IMG/VR virus record: IMGVR_UViG_3300022074_000324
Coordinates: 1-26,307 of that record
Length of the DNA stretch: 26,307 nucleotides
From: a virus
Direction: 5' to 3' (one strand)
Part shown: positions 1-7,068 of the stretch, in pieces
Position numbering within the stretch: the first letter of the stretch is position 1
Layout of the letters: each line of letters opens with the position of its first letter
Notes under the pieces: generated by a model
The model's input: only the letters and a program-made list of their open reading frames with translations
What the model was told of the DNA's origin: nothing
Database searches by the model: none
Made by a program: the position numbers and the translations under genes

Positions 1-154
1 AGTCGGTTCCATCCGTGCAAGAATAATAGGTGGTGTTGCCATCACCTATTTGACTAAACGCCTCAAAACCACCAACTGCACCAGCAAGAGTATATGTGCC
101 AGTGCCTGTGGTGGCTGTTGTTTCTTTTACGCGGTCTTTCAGAACGAGTGCCAT
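1..154 (-). CDS. Virion structural protein, 5' part only (cut by window edge)
   Basis: The minus frame opens with ATG at 154 and reads MALVLKDRVKETTATT..., then TGTYTLAGAVGGFEAFSQI, and runs off the left edge after about 51 residues. The Thr/Gly-rich start (xDRVKETTxTTGTGTYTLAGA) is a pattern I recognise from tail or virion proteins of marine phages; a precise role cannot be given. The start overlaps the stop of the upstream gene as TAATG, which indicates translational coupling and settles the start. The protein is incomplete, so nothing can be said about its C-terminus or length. Confidence 0.75.
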   Translation of the reverse strand, partial: MALVLKDRVKETTATTGTGTYTLAGAVGGFEAFSQIGDGNTTYYSCTDGTD

Positions 155-582
155 TACTTTAACTCGATTGTAAGGTTCCCAGCATTGATACGAAAGATAT
201 CACCCGTAGCAATGGTCTTTGACGCATCTAACGCACCAATAAACAATATGTTGCCGCTACTTGCCGCATCAGCAATAAAAGCATGTGTCACAGTGTTGCT
301 TGTACCAGTAGAGGCGGCATACTCGATGTTCGCCGCGTTGGTAACTGTCTGTTGGTCAGTTGAGCCAGAAGCCAACGTCCAACTAGCCGCGTTAACCTGT
401 TGACGCGCATACGCACCAAAGGTTGCCTCTGTTACTGTGCCAGCTTCCGCATTGGATACGGCTGTTGCCAAGCCAACATAAATGCTGTTGCCCGGTGTGG
501 TAAATGAACTGGAGTTGTTCTTAAACAAGAAGTCAAGAATCTTGTTCTCCAGATATGTGGTTGCCGCGTTACTTGTTGCCAT
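154..582 (-). CDS. Small virion/tail protein (142 aa)
   Basis: The N-terminus (ATTYLENKILDFLFKNN, then a segment of the type xxIYVGLATAVSNAEAGT) and the end (NILFIGALDASKTIATGDIF, RINAGNLTI) match a widespread family of small phage tail/virion proteins whose members share the 'YLEN-LLDhlf / lyVgLht / GxLlfyGaLxtskxV-xGDxxxf-aGdLtv' layout. No enzymatic motif is present. A beta-rich, Thr/Ser/Ala-rich composition fits a particle surface or tail component. It is followed with a 1-nt overlap by the next virion gene. Family likeness is from memory; the exact position in the particle is unknown. Confidence 0.75.
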   Translation of the reverse strand: MATSNAATTYLENKILDFLFKNNSSSFTTPGNSIYVGLATAVSNAEAGTVTEATFGAYARQQVNAASWTLASGSTDQQTVTNAANIEYAASTGTSNTVTHAFIADAASSGNILFIGALDASKTIATGDIFRINAGNLTIELK

Positions 583-593
583 TGTAAAAACTC

Positions 594-1241
594 CTAAGTT
601 CTTGGCTTATTCGGTAAACCCCGTCTATATGCGTCACCGTTTTCTCTAGCTTCCGCTAAATCTTTTAGACGTTGCATTTCCTGCACAAACCTTTGTTCGT
701 ACAGTTGCATCATATCGGGTTCCCCCTTCATGTAAGTATACGCTTCTACAAGAGAACCGTAAAGTAGAGCGTTAGGGGCGTTCTCGCTCAACCATGAGGT
801 GCCAGTACCTGCACCAGCAGTTATGCTTGCTGGACGATAATAGTAGTGAAGTTCTACTGTATATGCTTGATTAGGTGTGGGGCTTAAAATAAAATTGTCT
901 ACGTCAAAAATAGCGTAATATTTTGGAGTGGCGTTTGCCCCTGCTTCATTATTATACTGTTGTATAAAATTAACATCTTTCAAAAGTAAAAAATTTTCAC
1001 TGCCCGAAGTAGTTATTTGCAGAGAAAAAGGCGCCAAATAATCAGATGGTACAGAAAGAAAAGAATCCGCAGCAGTCAGCGTTGATGTAGCGTTTTTACG
1101 AAAAAGCTCTAGATCAACTAACGTAAATATACGGTCTTCGGCAGACCTAATAAATAAAGGAAGATTACTTACAAAAGAAGTTTCAGTATACTCCGTATAA
1201 TCTTGTATAGCATCTTGCAATTGTGTGTATGTAAATGACAT
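594..1241 (-). CDS. Head-tail adaptor-like protein (215 aa)
   Basis: The protein starts SFTYTQLQDAIQDYTE, then has a helical segment (FIRSAEDRIFTLVDLELFR), a middle beta part and a C-terminal helix with YEQRFVQEMQRLKDLAEAR. The early segment 'IRxAExRIxrxldLexfR', followed by 'LPxDFLaP' (here VPSDYLAP), is typical of the phage adaptor proteins related to SU10 and T7-gp11-type connectors that sit under the portal ring. The ATG at 1241 overlaps the upstream stop as TGATG; an in-frame TTG one codon further up is less likely. A second adaptor-like protein lies at 2410-3078, so the two may form successive connector rings. Role inferred from fold-like motifs, not certain. Confidence 0.6.
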   Translation of the reverse strand: MSFTYTQLQDAIQDYTEYTETSFVSNLPLFIRSAEDRIFTLVDLELFRKNATSTLTAADSFLSVPSDYLAPFSLQITTSGSENFLLLKDVNFIQQYNNEAGANATPKYYAIFDVDNFILSPTPNQAYTVELHYYYRPASITAGAGTGTSWLSENAPNALLYGSLVEAYTYMKGEPDMMQLYEQRFVQEMQRLKDLAEARENGDAYRRGLPNKPRT

Positions 1242-1660
1242 CAATCAATCCTTAAAATACCGCTAGTAGCATCGGCAGTCGGCATCGTGATAGTAAAGGT
1301 AGAAGCGGTTGAACTTTGGTCGGACCCAAAGTCGTACACAGCAACAGCTTTATTCGATTTGCTACTATTATAGATTAATGCGCCTCTCGCAGTGATTGTT
1401 GAATTACTTATTGCTACATCGTTAAAGTCAACAAGGGCACTCGTGCCATCCGTGGTTGGAGCAACTACAGTTAGTGTTTCGCCGCCAGCAGTGTAACCAG
1501 TGCCGGAAATCTCGTTTGTAGTGCTATACGCAGTTGTAGACGCGCCCAGAGTAGCCACGTTTGTATACAAGGCGATCTTAAATGTATCAGTGGTGAAGTC
1601 GTGTTCTGCTTCAAAAAGTTCTTGCTTGAAACTTGTACACATAGCTGTGGTGATTGCCAT
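1241..1660 (-). CDS. Small virion protein (139 aa)
   Basis: The sequence contains TFKIALYTNVATLGASTTAY, then EISGTGYTAGGETL, then ITARGALIYNSS and AVAVYDFGSD, and ends in a TFTITMPTADATSGILRI pattern. This is a very common family of roughly 140-aa phage structural proteins with the 'FKiALYt-aatlgasttaYt-tnEv-GtGYtaGG' signature, usually encoded among tail or adaptor genes. No catalytic residues are apparent. Start ATG with SD-like AGGAGTAGA just upstream (revcomp of 1662-1672). It is translationally coupled to the adaptor-like gene downstream. It resembles the 154-582 protein in size, composition and overall pattern, so the two may be distant relatives. Confidence 0.75.
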   Translation of the reverse strand: MAITTAMCTSFKQELFEAEHDFTTDTFKIALYTNVATLGASTTAYSTTNEISGTGYTAGGETLTVVAPTTDGTSALVDFNDVAISNSTITARGALIYNSSKSNKAVAVYDFGSDQSSTASTFTITMPTADATSGILRID

Positions 1661-1669
1661 CTTCTACTC

Positions 1670-2410
1670 CTATAAGGTATTCACTCTGTAGCCCATGCCA
1701 CTATGGACTGAGCAATATGTATATAATGTTGGCGCACCTGAAGCTACAGTTATCTGGGTATACGCCCCAGAAGTGCCCGGAGTGCCCACAGTGGTTACGC
1801 CCGTGGTGTATTGTACACCTCCTCCGTGTGTTCCGTCTTGTGTTGTTGAAAAGCGAAGAGGATGCCCTGAATTACTAGCATCTGACTGGTCATAACGATA
1901 GGTGGAACCTTCATTTACATTCACACCAGAGACTCCCGGCAGTGTTCCGCTTTGATAATATTTGTTACCACTTCCGGGGTTAGCAACAGTAATGGTATAA
2001 GTCGCTGCTATTGGAGTAGATACGCTAACGGAAGGTGTTCCTGTAGCACCTGTCCCAAACACCCCCGTTAAGTTTGTAGACCCTGAAACAGGGCTAGTCG
2101 TTCCAGTAGGGACCATAACTCCCACTTTGCCAAACATTTTAGGAACGGGTATGTAGCGAAGAGTTGTTGTGTTGAAGGTAGGAAACCCAACAGTTACTGG
2201 AATTATATTGTTTGTATCAGGTCTAGCGTTTTTTAAAGATTCTGGATCAACCGCGTCTCTAACAGGCTCTAACTGCGGGTGTTTTTGTTCAAACTCATCT
2301 GGCCCTACCGCGGCACCCGTCCACTCAATCTTCATATCTCGGTAATCATAACGAAAACCGGACCTATCGGAGATAAAGTAAGAATGCTTTCCAGACGCAT
2401 ACCGAGCCAT
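1670..2410 (-). CDS. Virion protein with C-terminal cupredoxin-like domain (246 aa)
   Basis: Residues 1-95 form an N-terminal part (starting MARYASGKHSYFISDRSGFR) that I recognise as typical of marine phage structural proteins. It describes a particle-anchoring region with EWTG, DEFEQKHPQ and PVTVGFPTF. A Thr/Ser/Gly-rich linker (about 100-145) leads to a beta domain (about 146-246). There, H183 (SGHPLRF) and C233, H236, M239 (YTYCSVHSGMG) are spaced like the His...Cys-x2-His-xn-Met copper ligands of plastocyanin-type cupredoxins. Copper binding is an inference; similar 'YYCSxHSGMG' tails occur in other phage virion proteins and may be purely structural. The gene sits inside the connector/tail block and overlaps its neighbour's stop by one base. 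Confidence 0.65.
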   Translation of the reverse strand: MARYASGKHSYFISDRSGFRYDYRDMKIEWTGAAVGPDEFEQKHPQLEPVRDAVDPESLKNARPDTNNIIPVTVGFPTFNTTTLRYIPVPKMFGKVGVMVPTGTTSPVSGSTNLTGVFGTGATGTPSVSVSTPIAATYTITVANPGSGNKYYQSGTLPGVSGVNVNEGSTYRYDQSDASNSGHPLRFSTTQDGTHGGGVQYTTGVTTVGTPGTSGAYTQITVASGAPTLYTYCSVHSGMGYRVNTL

Positions 2411-3078
2411 TAGCTTACTCGTAAATACTGATAATAAGGTGTTACCTTAAAAGAAGACCTGTCGCGGTCTTCTGTGCGGGCTCTCTCAAATTCTTCTTCA
2501 TAAATGGCTTTTAGCATTTGAATGCGGTCAGGAGATCTTTTAAGGGCTATATAATACGCTAAACCTGCCGCTAAACACGGATAAAACCTGAAAGGCATGT
2601 CCATTGTATTTGTTAAATCATCCGCGTCATCCATTCTTACAAGCGCGTCATAGACAATAGTGTCTGTCGAGTTTTCAGGGGTAGAATAGAGGTATAGTTT
2701 AGGAATAACCTGTCTATCTAAGAAAAACTGGCTCGGGCGCCCCTCACTAGCTTTATTAGGAATGGTTAAATACCCGTCTCTGCTTAATCGAGAAAGTGTA
2801 ATATCTGAGCCACTTCTTCTACATACTAAAGAAAGAACGTCAATTACATCGGATCCTAAAAGGTAAGAACTCGTGCCTGCTGTTAAAGTCAAAGTGCGCT
2901 GTTTTATGGTCCATTGATTCAAACCACGATTAGCCCAATCTGCTAACAGCAAATTGAGCGATCGTTTTGCGGTGCGAGCATCGTATCCGGTTTTAAATTC
3001 GATGCCACACCGTTCAAAAGCTTCTTCAATGTAGTCGTCTACTTGAAGCTCAAAGTTTTTTGACCCAGAAGTTGCCAT
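2410..3078 (-). CDS. Head-tail adaptor/connector protein (222 aa)
   Basis: The N-terminal half is helical: DDYIEEAFERCGIEFKTGYD, then ARTAKRSLNLLLADWANRGL, NQWTIKQRTLTL. This is followed by a small beta part (SYLLGSDVIDVLSLVCRR), and a C-terminal helical region AAGLAYYIALKRSP with DRIQMLKAIYEEEFERARTE. That layout, especially 'AxRxLNlLlxdWxxrglnlWTi', is typical of phage head-completion/adaptor proteins of the P22 gp4 / T7 gp11 / SU10 type that join the portal to the tail. It precedes virion genes in the same operon. The start codon overlaps the stop of a 44-codon basic gene. Family placement is from motif memory. Confidence 0.65.
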   Translation of the reverse strand: MATSGSKNFELQVDDYIEEAFERCGIEFKTGYDARTAKRSLNLLLADWANRGLNQWTIKQRTLTLTAGTSSYLLGSDVIDVLSLVCRRSGSDITLSRLSRDGYLTIPNKASEGRPSQFFLDRQVIPKLYLYSTPENSTDTIVYDALVRMDDADDLTNTMDMPFRFYPCLAAGLAYYIALKRSPDRIQMLKAIYEEEFERARTEDRDRSSFKVTPYYQYLRVS

Positions 3079-3212
3079 TACTTCTTAACTTTCCCGCCTT
3101 TACGCATCATTTTCTTAGCTTTAGCCATACCGCCACCGCGCATCATCATAGGCTTTTTAGCTTTAGCTTTTGCGGCACCGCCACGCATCATTTTCTTAGC
3201 TTTTTTCATCAT
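3078..3212 (-). CDS. Tiny basic Met/Lys/Gly protein (44 aa)
   Basis: Below usual ORF cut-offs, but an open minus frame runs from ATGATG at 3207-3212 to a TAA overlapping the next gene's ATG. The product begins MMKKAKKMMRGGAAKAKAKK and ends KKMMRKGGKVKK. It is nearly all Lys, Met, Arg, Gly and Ala, with an internally repeated KAKKMMR unit (also visible as a DNA repeat at about 3103-3119 and 3183-3199). Its start overlaps the end of the upstream gene by 17 nt and its stop is coupled to the adaptor gene. Similar tiny 'KKAKKMMxGG' proteins occur between virion genes of marine phages. Nucleic-acid binding is plausible from charge alone; function unknown. Confidence 0.7.
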   Translation of the reverse strand: MMKKAKKMMRGGAAKAKAKKPMMMRGGGMAKAKKMMRKGGKVKK

Positions 3213-3768
3213 TTTTTAATTTCCTGTACAAATTGTTTCTTTTTTCATAGAGCTTCTCAGCCCCATAATATTTTTCACAAAGATTGTAATACCCCTTCAT
3301 TCTAAGCAAATCAGAGGATTCTTGCAACTTTGTCAGGCGTTGTAAGAATATCATAGCATATGGCGTCTTGACAGTCGATTCAAAGTCATCAGAGTCTAAA
3401 AGCTCATTACCCTCATCTTCCGGGTGAAACCCCATGAGAAACATATCTTTGTTTATAAAAAACCCGTTAGAAATAGCCTCATTTAATTGGTCTAGATATT
3501 CGTCCATTTCATCTATTGGCAAAGGACAAAAATCTATTAGAAGCACCACATCTCGTGTATCATCCCATTGAGAAACTAGCTTGTATAAATCCTGCCAGTT
3601 AGCGTCATACTTAAAACAAAAACCTACCCGGTTATCCTGCCATGCTTTTTTAGCATAGGGGCAGGCAGGTAGGTCGTTATAATATTCGTTAGAATGCTCT
3701 AATGCATGTGCAGACCATTCCCGGGTTTCCCGTATAATAGCCTGTTCAAGTTCAAAATCAGGTAACAT
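3196..3768 (-). CDS. Conserved phage protein of unknown function with CPYAKKAW motif (190 aa)
   Basis: The N-terminal third carries LEQAIIRETREWSAHALEHS, then DLPACPYAKKAWQDNRVGFC. The 'lPpCPfAkkAwxdnkv' motif (around residues 33-50) is one I recognise from unknown proteins of cyanophages and other marine phages. The middle has DVVLLIDFCPLPIDEMDEYL, and the C-terminus is a charged helical tail rich in Lys/Tyr/Glu. The two Cys around CPYAK and VGFC could be a redox or metal site, but that is speculation. It lies between two very basic small proteins in the late operon, so a virion or assembly role is possible. Confidence 0.6.
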   Translation of the reverse strand: MLPDFELEQAIIRETREWSAHALEHSNEYYNDLPACPYAKKAWQDNRVGFCFKYDANWQDLYKLVSQWDDTRDVVLLIDFCPLPIDEMDEYLDQLNEAISNGFFINKDMFLMGFHPEDEGNELLDSDDFESTVKTPYAMIFLQRLTKLQESSDLLRMKGYYNLCEKYYGAEKLYEKRNNLYRKLKNDEKS

Positions 3769-3775
3769 GTGCCCC

Positions 3776-4144
3776 TCAAAACTGCCGTACAGACCCCTTT
3801 GTACGCTTTCTTCTGCCGTTCATAACCTTTCCGCAACCTTTAGCAACCGCTGTACCAGCCACTGCTTTACCTTTGAAAGGACGCTTGACCGCACCTCCGT
3901 CGGCAAGGTTTGTAACCTTTGCGGCCTTTGTATTTGATACCACTGTCTTGCCTTTTGCTCCAGCTTTCTTCTTTTTTCTCGCTGTAGACGCTCTTTGAGA
4001 TTTTGAGAGGCTTCGCGCTTTTGAAGATGGTAGACAGCGGTCTGGGTTCTTTTTGTCTTTAGATGTACCGCACTCACCTTTGATATTGCCGGAACTGTCA
4101 ATTCTCACCCATTTCTGATCTCGCCACTTCTTTAACTCGCCCAT
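3776..4144 (-). CDS. Basic Lys-rich protein, conserved unknown (122 aa)
   Basis: Residues 1-45 contain KKWRDQKWVRIDSSGNIKGE, CGTSKDKKNPDRCLPSSKAR: a compact 'kWvrIdssG-i-g-CGtSkdkknPdRCLP' domain with two conserved Cys, known as a domain of unknown function in phages. It continues as a Lys/Ala/Ser-rich tail (SKSQRASTARKKKKAGAKGK) and ends with GGAVKRPFKGKAV and a KRTKGSVRQF tail. It is strongly basic throughout, disordered-looking in the tail, with no membrane segment. It overlaps the upstream gene by one base. The cluster of basic proteins at 3.1-4.8 kb suggests DNA- or head-interior-associated proteins; not proven. Confidence 0.65.
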   Translation of the reverse strand: MGELKKWRDQKWVRIDSSGNIKGECGTSKDKKNPDRCLPSSKARSLSKSQRASTARKKKKAGAKGKTVVSNTKAAKVTNLADGGAVKRPFKGKAVAGTAVAKGCGKVMNGRRKRTKGSVRQF

Positions 4145-4389
4145 TACTTTTTACCTTTAGATTTCTTAGCATAATTAGGGTCTTTACAATATTTAGACGC
4201 CGCCATGTTTGCATATGCTGAAGGATACGTATCAAAGGTACGTTTCGCCCATGCCTTCCCAGCAGGGCATATCTTTGAGCCTTTACTCTTACTACTGACC
4301 TTACCCCCTTTTCTAAAATAAGTGGGTTTTACAGGCTTTGATTGTGGGCCTGTGTTAATTTGACGACGCATTGATGAACGCGATATCAT
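4144..4389 (-). CDS. Small basic protein with conserved YPSAYANM motif (81 aa)
   Basis: The C-terminal half reads KICPAGKAWAKRTFDTYPSA then YANMAASKYCKDPNYAKKSK. The 'CPxGkaWAkrtFdtYPSAYANmaaskyCKdp' pattern with two Cys is conserved among small basic phage proteins of unknown function. The N-terminal half is Arg/Lys/Ser-rich without clear structure. The start ATG at 4389 has GGAGAGG eight to ten bases upstream (revcomp of 4393-4399), and the first 35 nt overlap the end of the upstream membrane-protein gene. No enzymatic motif is seen. Confidence 0.65.
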   Translation of the reverse strand: MISRSSMRRQINTGPQSKPVKPTYFRKGGKVSSKSKGSKICPAGKAWAKRTFDTYPSAYANMAASKYCKDPNYAKKSKGKK

Positions 4390-4558
4390 TTGACCTCTCC
4401 AATAAGTATTGTTCCCAAAGAGGTTTAACCATTTCCTCTACATTGGCAACTTTCTCATGTGTGACGGCAAGTTCTGTTTTAACATCAACCATGTTAACCC
4501 CTAACCAACCTAAAAAACCCAAGATAGCCGTAGCTAACAAAGTGTTTAAGTTTAACAT
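4355..4558 (-). CDS. Small membrane-anchored coiled-coil protein (67 aa)
   Basis: One hydrophobic segment (LLATAILGFLGWLGVNMV, about residues 6-23) is followed by a helical, heptad-like stretch VDVKTELAVTHEKVANVEEM. This N-in, single-TM plus periplasmic or cytoplasmic coiled-coil layout is common in phage lysis-associated or virion-associated small proteins. ATG at 4558 has GAGGT five bases upstream; a GTG two codons earlier (4564) is possible but worse placed. It overlaps the upstream basic gene by 7 nt. Function unknown; a spanin or holin-accessory role is only a guess. Confidence 0.6.
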   Translation of the reverse strand: MLNLNTLLATAILGFLGWLGVNMVDVKTELAVTHEKVANVEEMVKPLWEQYLLERSNDIAFINASSN

Positions 4559-4839
4559 TTCCACCTCTTTCTAGCTTGGCGTAACCTGCTATTAGGATCT
4601 TTAGCCGCTTTAGGAAACTTTTTCATTTGACCCGCGCTACGAGCACAAAAAGATTTGCGCCGTTTAGCTGCGGCAGACCCTTTTTTAACTTTTCCTGTAA
4701 CAGCCGTTTTTAGTTTGGACCCCGGATTTGCTTTACGATAAGCTTTTACTCCAGCCTTAGTCATTCCCGCCCCAGACTTTGTGGGACGGAAATTCTTTTT
4801 ATTCCGAGGCGGCATCTTAGCTTTTTTACGCTCTGCCAT
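4552..4839 (-). CDS. Basic DUF6321-like phage protein (95 aa)
   Basis: The core reads GAGMTKAGVKAYRKANPGSK then LKTAVTGKVKKGSAAAKRRK, SFCARSAGQMKKFPK, and the end is DPNSRLRQARKRWKC. The 'Glt-aGvkaYrrkNPGSkLktAVtgkvk-gskaakRRKSFCARsxGqmk' pattern matches the unknown family I know as DUF6321, conserved across marine phages. Very basic, two Cys, one at the extreme C-terminus. No RNA- or DNA-binding fold can be assigned by eye. It is the first of the basic-protein run when the operon is read in its transcription direction. Confidence 0.65.
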   Translation of the reverse strand: MAERKKAKMPPRNKKNFRPTKSGAGMTKAGVKAYRKANPGSKLKTAVTGKVKKGSAAAKRRKSFCARSAGQMKKFPKAAKDPNSRLRQARKRWKC

Positions 4840-4850
4840 TCGGGCCTCTT

Positions 4851-5123
4851 TTAGTTGTAAAACACAGTAGCCGCAGTGATATTAGTGAGAGTAGATATGT
4901 GAATATCACTCACACGGATGCCATTCGACGGTATGTTTACGGAGTGTGTCGTAGATGCGTTAAAGTCCAAATCTAGTACGGTAGAACCGCCGTTACCATC
5001 CGTGATGGTAAGGCGGGGTGTTCCAGAGCCTGTCTTTAACTGTATCTGACGAATGCGGGCAGGGCCAACAGACAAGGATCCTGTAGCCGTGATTCGCTTC
5101 GATTGTACATCAGAATCAGCCAT
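4851..5123 (-). CDS. Small virion protein (90 aa)
   Basis: Sequence begins MADSDVQSKRITATGSLSVG and continues PARIRQIQLKTGSG, LTITDGNGGSTVLDLDF, then a beta-rich end with IRVSDIHISTLTNITAATV. The pattern of alternating polar/hydrophobic residues with 'vkg.iTatG.l..GparIrgiqlk.gsgt' is typical of a small, beta-rich protein frequently found beside capsid and tail genes of cyanophages and related phages. GGGAG lies seven bases upstream of the ATG. Likely a particle decoration or tail component; no direct proof. Confidence 0.65.
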   Translation of the reverse strand: MADSDVQSKRITATGSLSVGPARIRQIQLKTGSGTPRLTITDGNGGSTVLDLDFNASTTHSVNIPSNGIRVSDIHISTLTNITAATVFYN

Positions 5124-5133
5124 TATAGACTCC

Positions 5134-5361
5134 CTATGCGGCGGCAGTTGCGCCTGTGTCTACGCGAATGTAATTTGTACCGTCGGAAAACACAAGGTTT
5201 CCTGTGCCATTACCAGATGACTCAGAAGCCTTTAGGGCGTCAGAGCAAAAAATAATGCGGCCTGTGCTATCAGCGGCGGCGGGAAGATCGGCAAAAGCTA
5301 TGCCTGTAGATTGGAACCCATTAGTAGAAATAATAGGACCTGAAAAGGTAGTATTAGCCAT
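5134..5361 (-). CDS. Small virion protein, MANTTFSGP family (75 aa)
   Basis: It begins MANTTFSGPIISTNGFQSTG, a signature I recognise from short structural proteins in marine phages ('MANttFsGPvrs.nGFq'). The rest (GRIIFCSDALKASESSGNGT, NLVFSDGTNYIRVDTGA) has the 'G.liFcSDa.....tG.lvfsdGtnwirvDTG' pattern seen at phage fibre or head-fibre trimer tips. The gene is the first after the terminator that follows the major capsid gene and is coupled in tandem to the 4851-5123 gene. Position in the particle is inferred. Confidence 0.65.
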   Translation of the reverse strand: MANTTFSGPIISTNGFQSTGIAFADLPAAADSTGRIIFCSDALKASESSGNGTGNLVFSDGTNYIRVDTGATAAA

Positions 5362-5426
5362 TTGTATCTCCTGTCGTGGCTAGTGTCAGCCGCACCATGC
5401 GGCTGTCAGGGATAATTCATTATACA

Positions 5427-5457
5427 ATAAAAAAGGGCGGCATGGAAGCCGCCCTTT
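5427..5457 (-). terminator. Rho-independent terminator after the major capsid gene
   Basis: A GC-rich hairpin (AAGGGCGGC paired with GCCGCCCTT, 6-nt loop) is followed on the minus strand by TTTTTTATTG. It sits 20-50 nt downstream of the capsid stop and would cut or attenuate late transcription at the point of highest demand. Confidence 0.85.
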
Positions 5458-5479
5458 GCGTTTCATGTGAAACAAATTT

Positions 5480-6385
5480 TTATGCGCCCGGAGTACCGAA
5501 CACTGAACGCCAATCAGAGACGCCAAAGCTGTAACGCTCACGCGCCTTAAAGCGCATGTTACCTGTGTCAAAATCACCTTCCATGGCAGTTTTGATAGGT
5601 GAGCGGTTAAACATCTTGAAGCCGTTAGGTGCGTCTGTCTTAATGAAAAACGCATCTGTGTCTGTCAAGAAGTGGTTTACCACCGCGCCGTCTGGGAGCA
5701 TACCCATGCTCTTCAGTGCATTAGCGTCGTTGTCGGCAGTGCCAGAACGTAGGTTTGAGTTAATTACACGCTCTGCAATAAACTGTAGTTCTTTTGGAAT
5801 TACAAGTTTCATGCCGCGAATAGCAACTTTTAAGCCACGCTCATCAGTAATTCCTGCAATGTCGATCAGCATCTGCTCGAGAGAAGTCTCGTTCAGGTCT
5901 GCGGCGACTGCCAGAATGTTTGACTGATTACCAGACAAAGATGGGTGTGCGTTTGAACACAAAGCCGCACCGTCACCAATTGGTGAGCCTGTGCTAAAGG
6001 CGTTGTTAAGGACAGACGCGGCTTTAATTTGCTTTGTCTGAGCCATTGAACGAGCCAATGCCTTTGTGTAGCGTGACGCAAGACGATCATAAAGATTGTC
6101 TTCAATTGCTTCTTCAGTGATTGAGAAAGCAAGTGCCACTGTTTCGTGTGCGTAACGAGCGGTGTATGTCTCTTGAGCATCGTCAAAAGTGATGGAAGTT
6201 CCTTCACCTTTAACCGGGGCTGTTGAGAAACCGCCGAGCATTACCTCTTCTTCGAAGGCGCGGTCAGATGACTCTTCTTCAAAGATTTCAGCATGTTCGT
6301 TTTCGTAACGGGTGTATTCCAGACCGAACAATGCGTTCAGACCCGGCTCTAGCTCTTTAGCTAGTTGTGCGCGAGAAATAGCCAT
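5480..6385 (-). CDS. Major capsid protein (301 aa)
   Basis: Begins with RAQLAKELEPGLNALFGLEY. The middle has ETYTARYAHETVALAFSITE, NLYDRLASRYTKALARSMAQ, then ITDERGLKVAIRGMKLVIPK, and the end is ARERYSFGVSDWRSVFGTPG. These motifs match the phage major capsid family related to Mu-like gpT / HK97-fold proteins, with normal length for it. The usual features are present: an N-terminal arm, the long helix with repeated basic/aliphatic residues around 98-125, and the strand-rich C-terminus. The neighbours fit: decoration protein, a small head protein and scaffold lie directly upstream, and a strong terminator follows. Confidence 0.92.
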   Translation of the reverse strand: MAISRAQLAKELEPGLNALFGLEYTRYENEHAEIFEEESSDRAFEEEVMLGGFSTAPVKGEGTSITFDDAQETYTARYAHETVALAFSITEEAIEDNLYDRLASRYTKALARSMAQTKQIKAASVLNNAFSTGSPIGDGAALCSNAHPSLSGNQSNILAVAADLNETSLEQMLIDIAGITDERGLKVAIRGMKLVIPKELQFIAERVINSNLRSGTADNDANALKSMGMLPDGAVVNHFLTDTDAFFIKTDAPNGFKMFNRSPIKTAMEGDFDTGNMRFKARERYSFGVSDWRSVFGTPGA

Positions 6386-6398
6386 TTTCTAAGTCTCC

Positions 6399-7046
6399 TT
6401 ATATGCCTGTAGACAACGAAGTTGTCTGTGAGGCCGAAGCCGCAACTGGCGCATTATGGTGGAAATTAAAGCGAACAATGAAGTTCACCCCCGCTGAAGC
6501 ATATTCCAGATTTGCAGTATCTGTAGTGATACCCTGAATACGCATAAGCAGTGTAGCTGTTGTAGCGGCAGTCGAGATGTCCAACTCAGTGGTCGCGCGA
6601 CCATTGTTTGTTGAACCGGACTGACCATTTGCCAGTGACACGTTTGCGAAAATGTCTGCCAGTGCAGTAGCACGGTCAGTCACGGTTTCGTCCGCGGCAC
6701 ATAAGAACAACTGGTTAGGGTTGTCAGCAACAAACGCCTTAATTGGGAAGTTTGTATCTACGCTAACATTGTTAGACCCGGGCCAGTAGTTTGAGAAAAC
6801 AACCTTTTTAGTGTTGCTGTCTACATATTCGACGCCCATAAGGACCCCAAGTGCTGGTACTGTACCACCATTCGCCGCACCAACGCGATCAATCAAACCA
6901 GTAGCCAGTGGAATTACTGGACCGTACTGAAAGATAGCATTAGTGTTGTTTGATGCGATCTCATATTGAGTCACACCTGTGGTGTTTGCACCCGCACCGT
7001 TGAGGCCAATTGGACGCAGACCAAAAGCAGTATCTTGGTTTGCCAT
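6399..7046 (-). CDS. Head decoration/structural protein (215 aa)
   Basis: Begins ANQDTAFGLRPIGLNGAGAN; the next part has EIASNNTNAIFQYGPVIPLA and ALGVLMGVEYVDSNTKKVVF, SNYWPGS. The 'afGlrPvg..Gga..tg.t.eY.I.sgy.t.if.GdpV' start followed by 'GvflGveY.ds.gk..fs.yWpgg' is typical of virion proteins placed next to the major capsid gene in marine phages. The C-terminus has a conserved aromatic/His patch (RFNFHHNAPVAASAS). Likely a head decoration or capsid-stabilising protein; the precise function is inferred from position. Confidence 0.7.
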   Translation of the reverse strand: MANQDTAFGLRPIGLNGAGANTTGVTQYEIASNNTNAIFQYGPVIPLATGLIDRVGAANGGTVPALGVLMGVEYVDSNTKKVVFSNYWPGSNNVSVDTNFPIKAFVADNPNQLFLCAADETVTDRATALADIFANVSLANGQSGSTNNGRATTELDISTAATTATLLMRIQGITTDTANLEYASAGVNFIVRFNFHHNAPVAASASQTTSLSTGI

Positions 7047-7068
7047 TTATTTTCTCCAATTTAAAGTC

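Noticed and set aside
5556-5927. Rightward 123-codon frame opposite the capsid gene
   Set aside because: Shadow of the major capsid gene.
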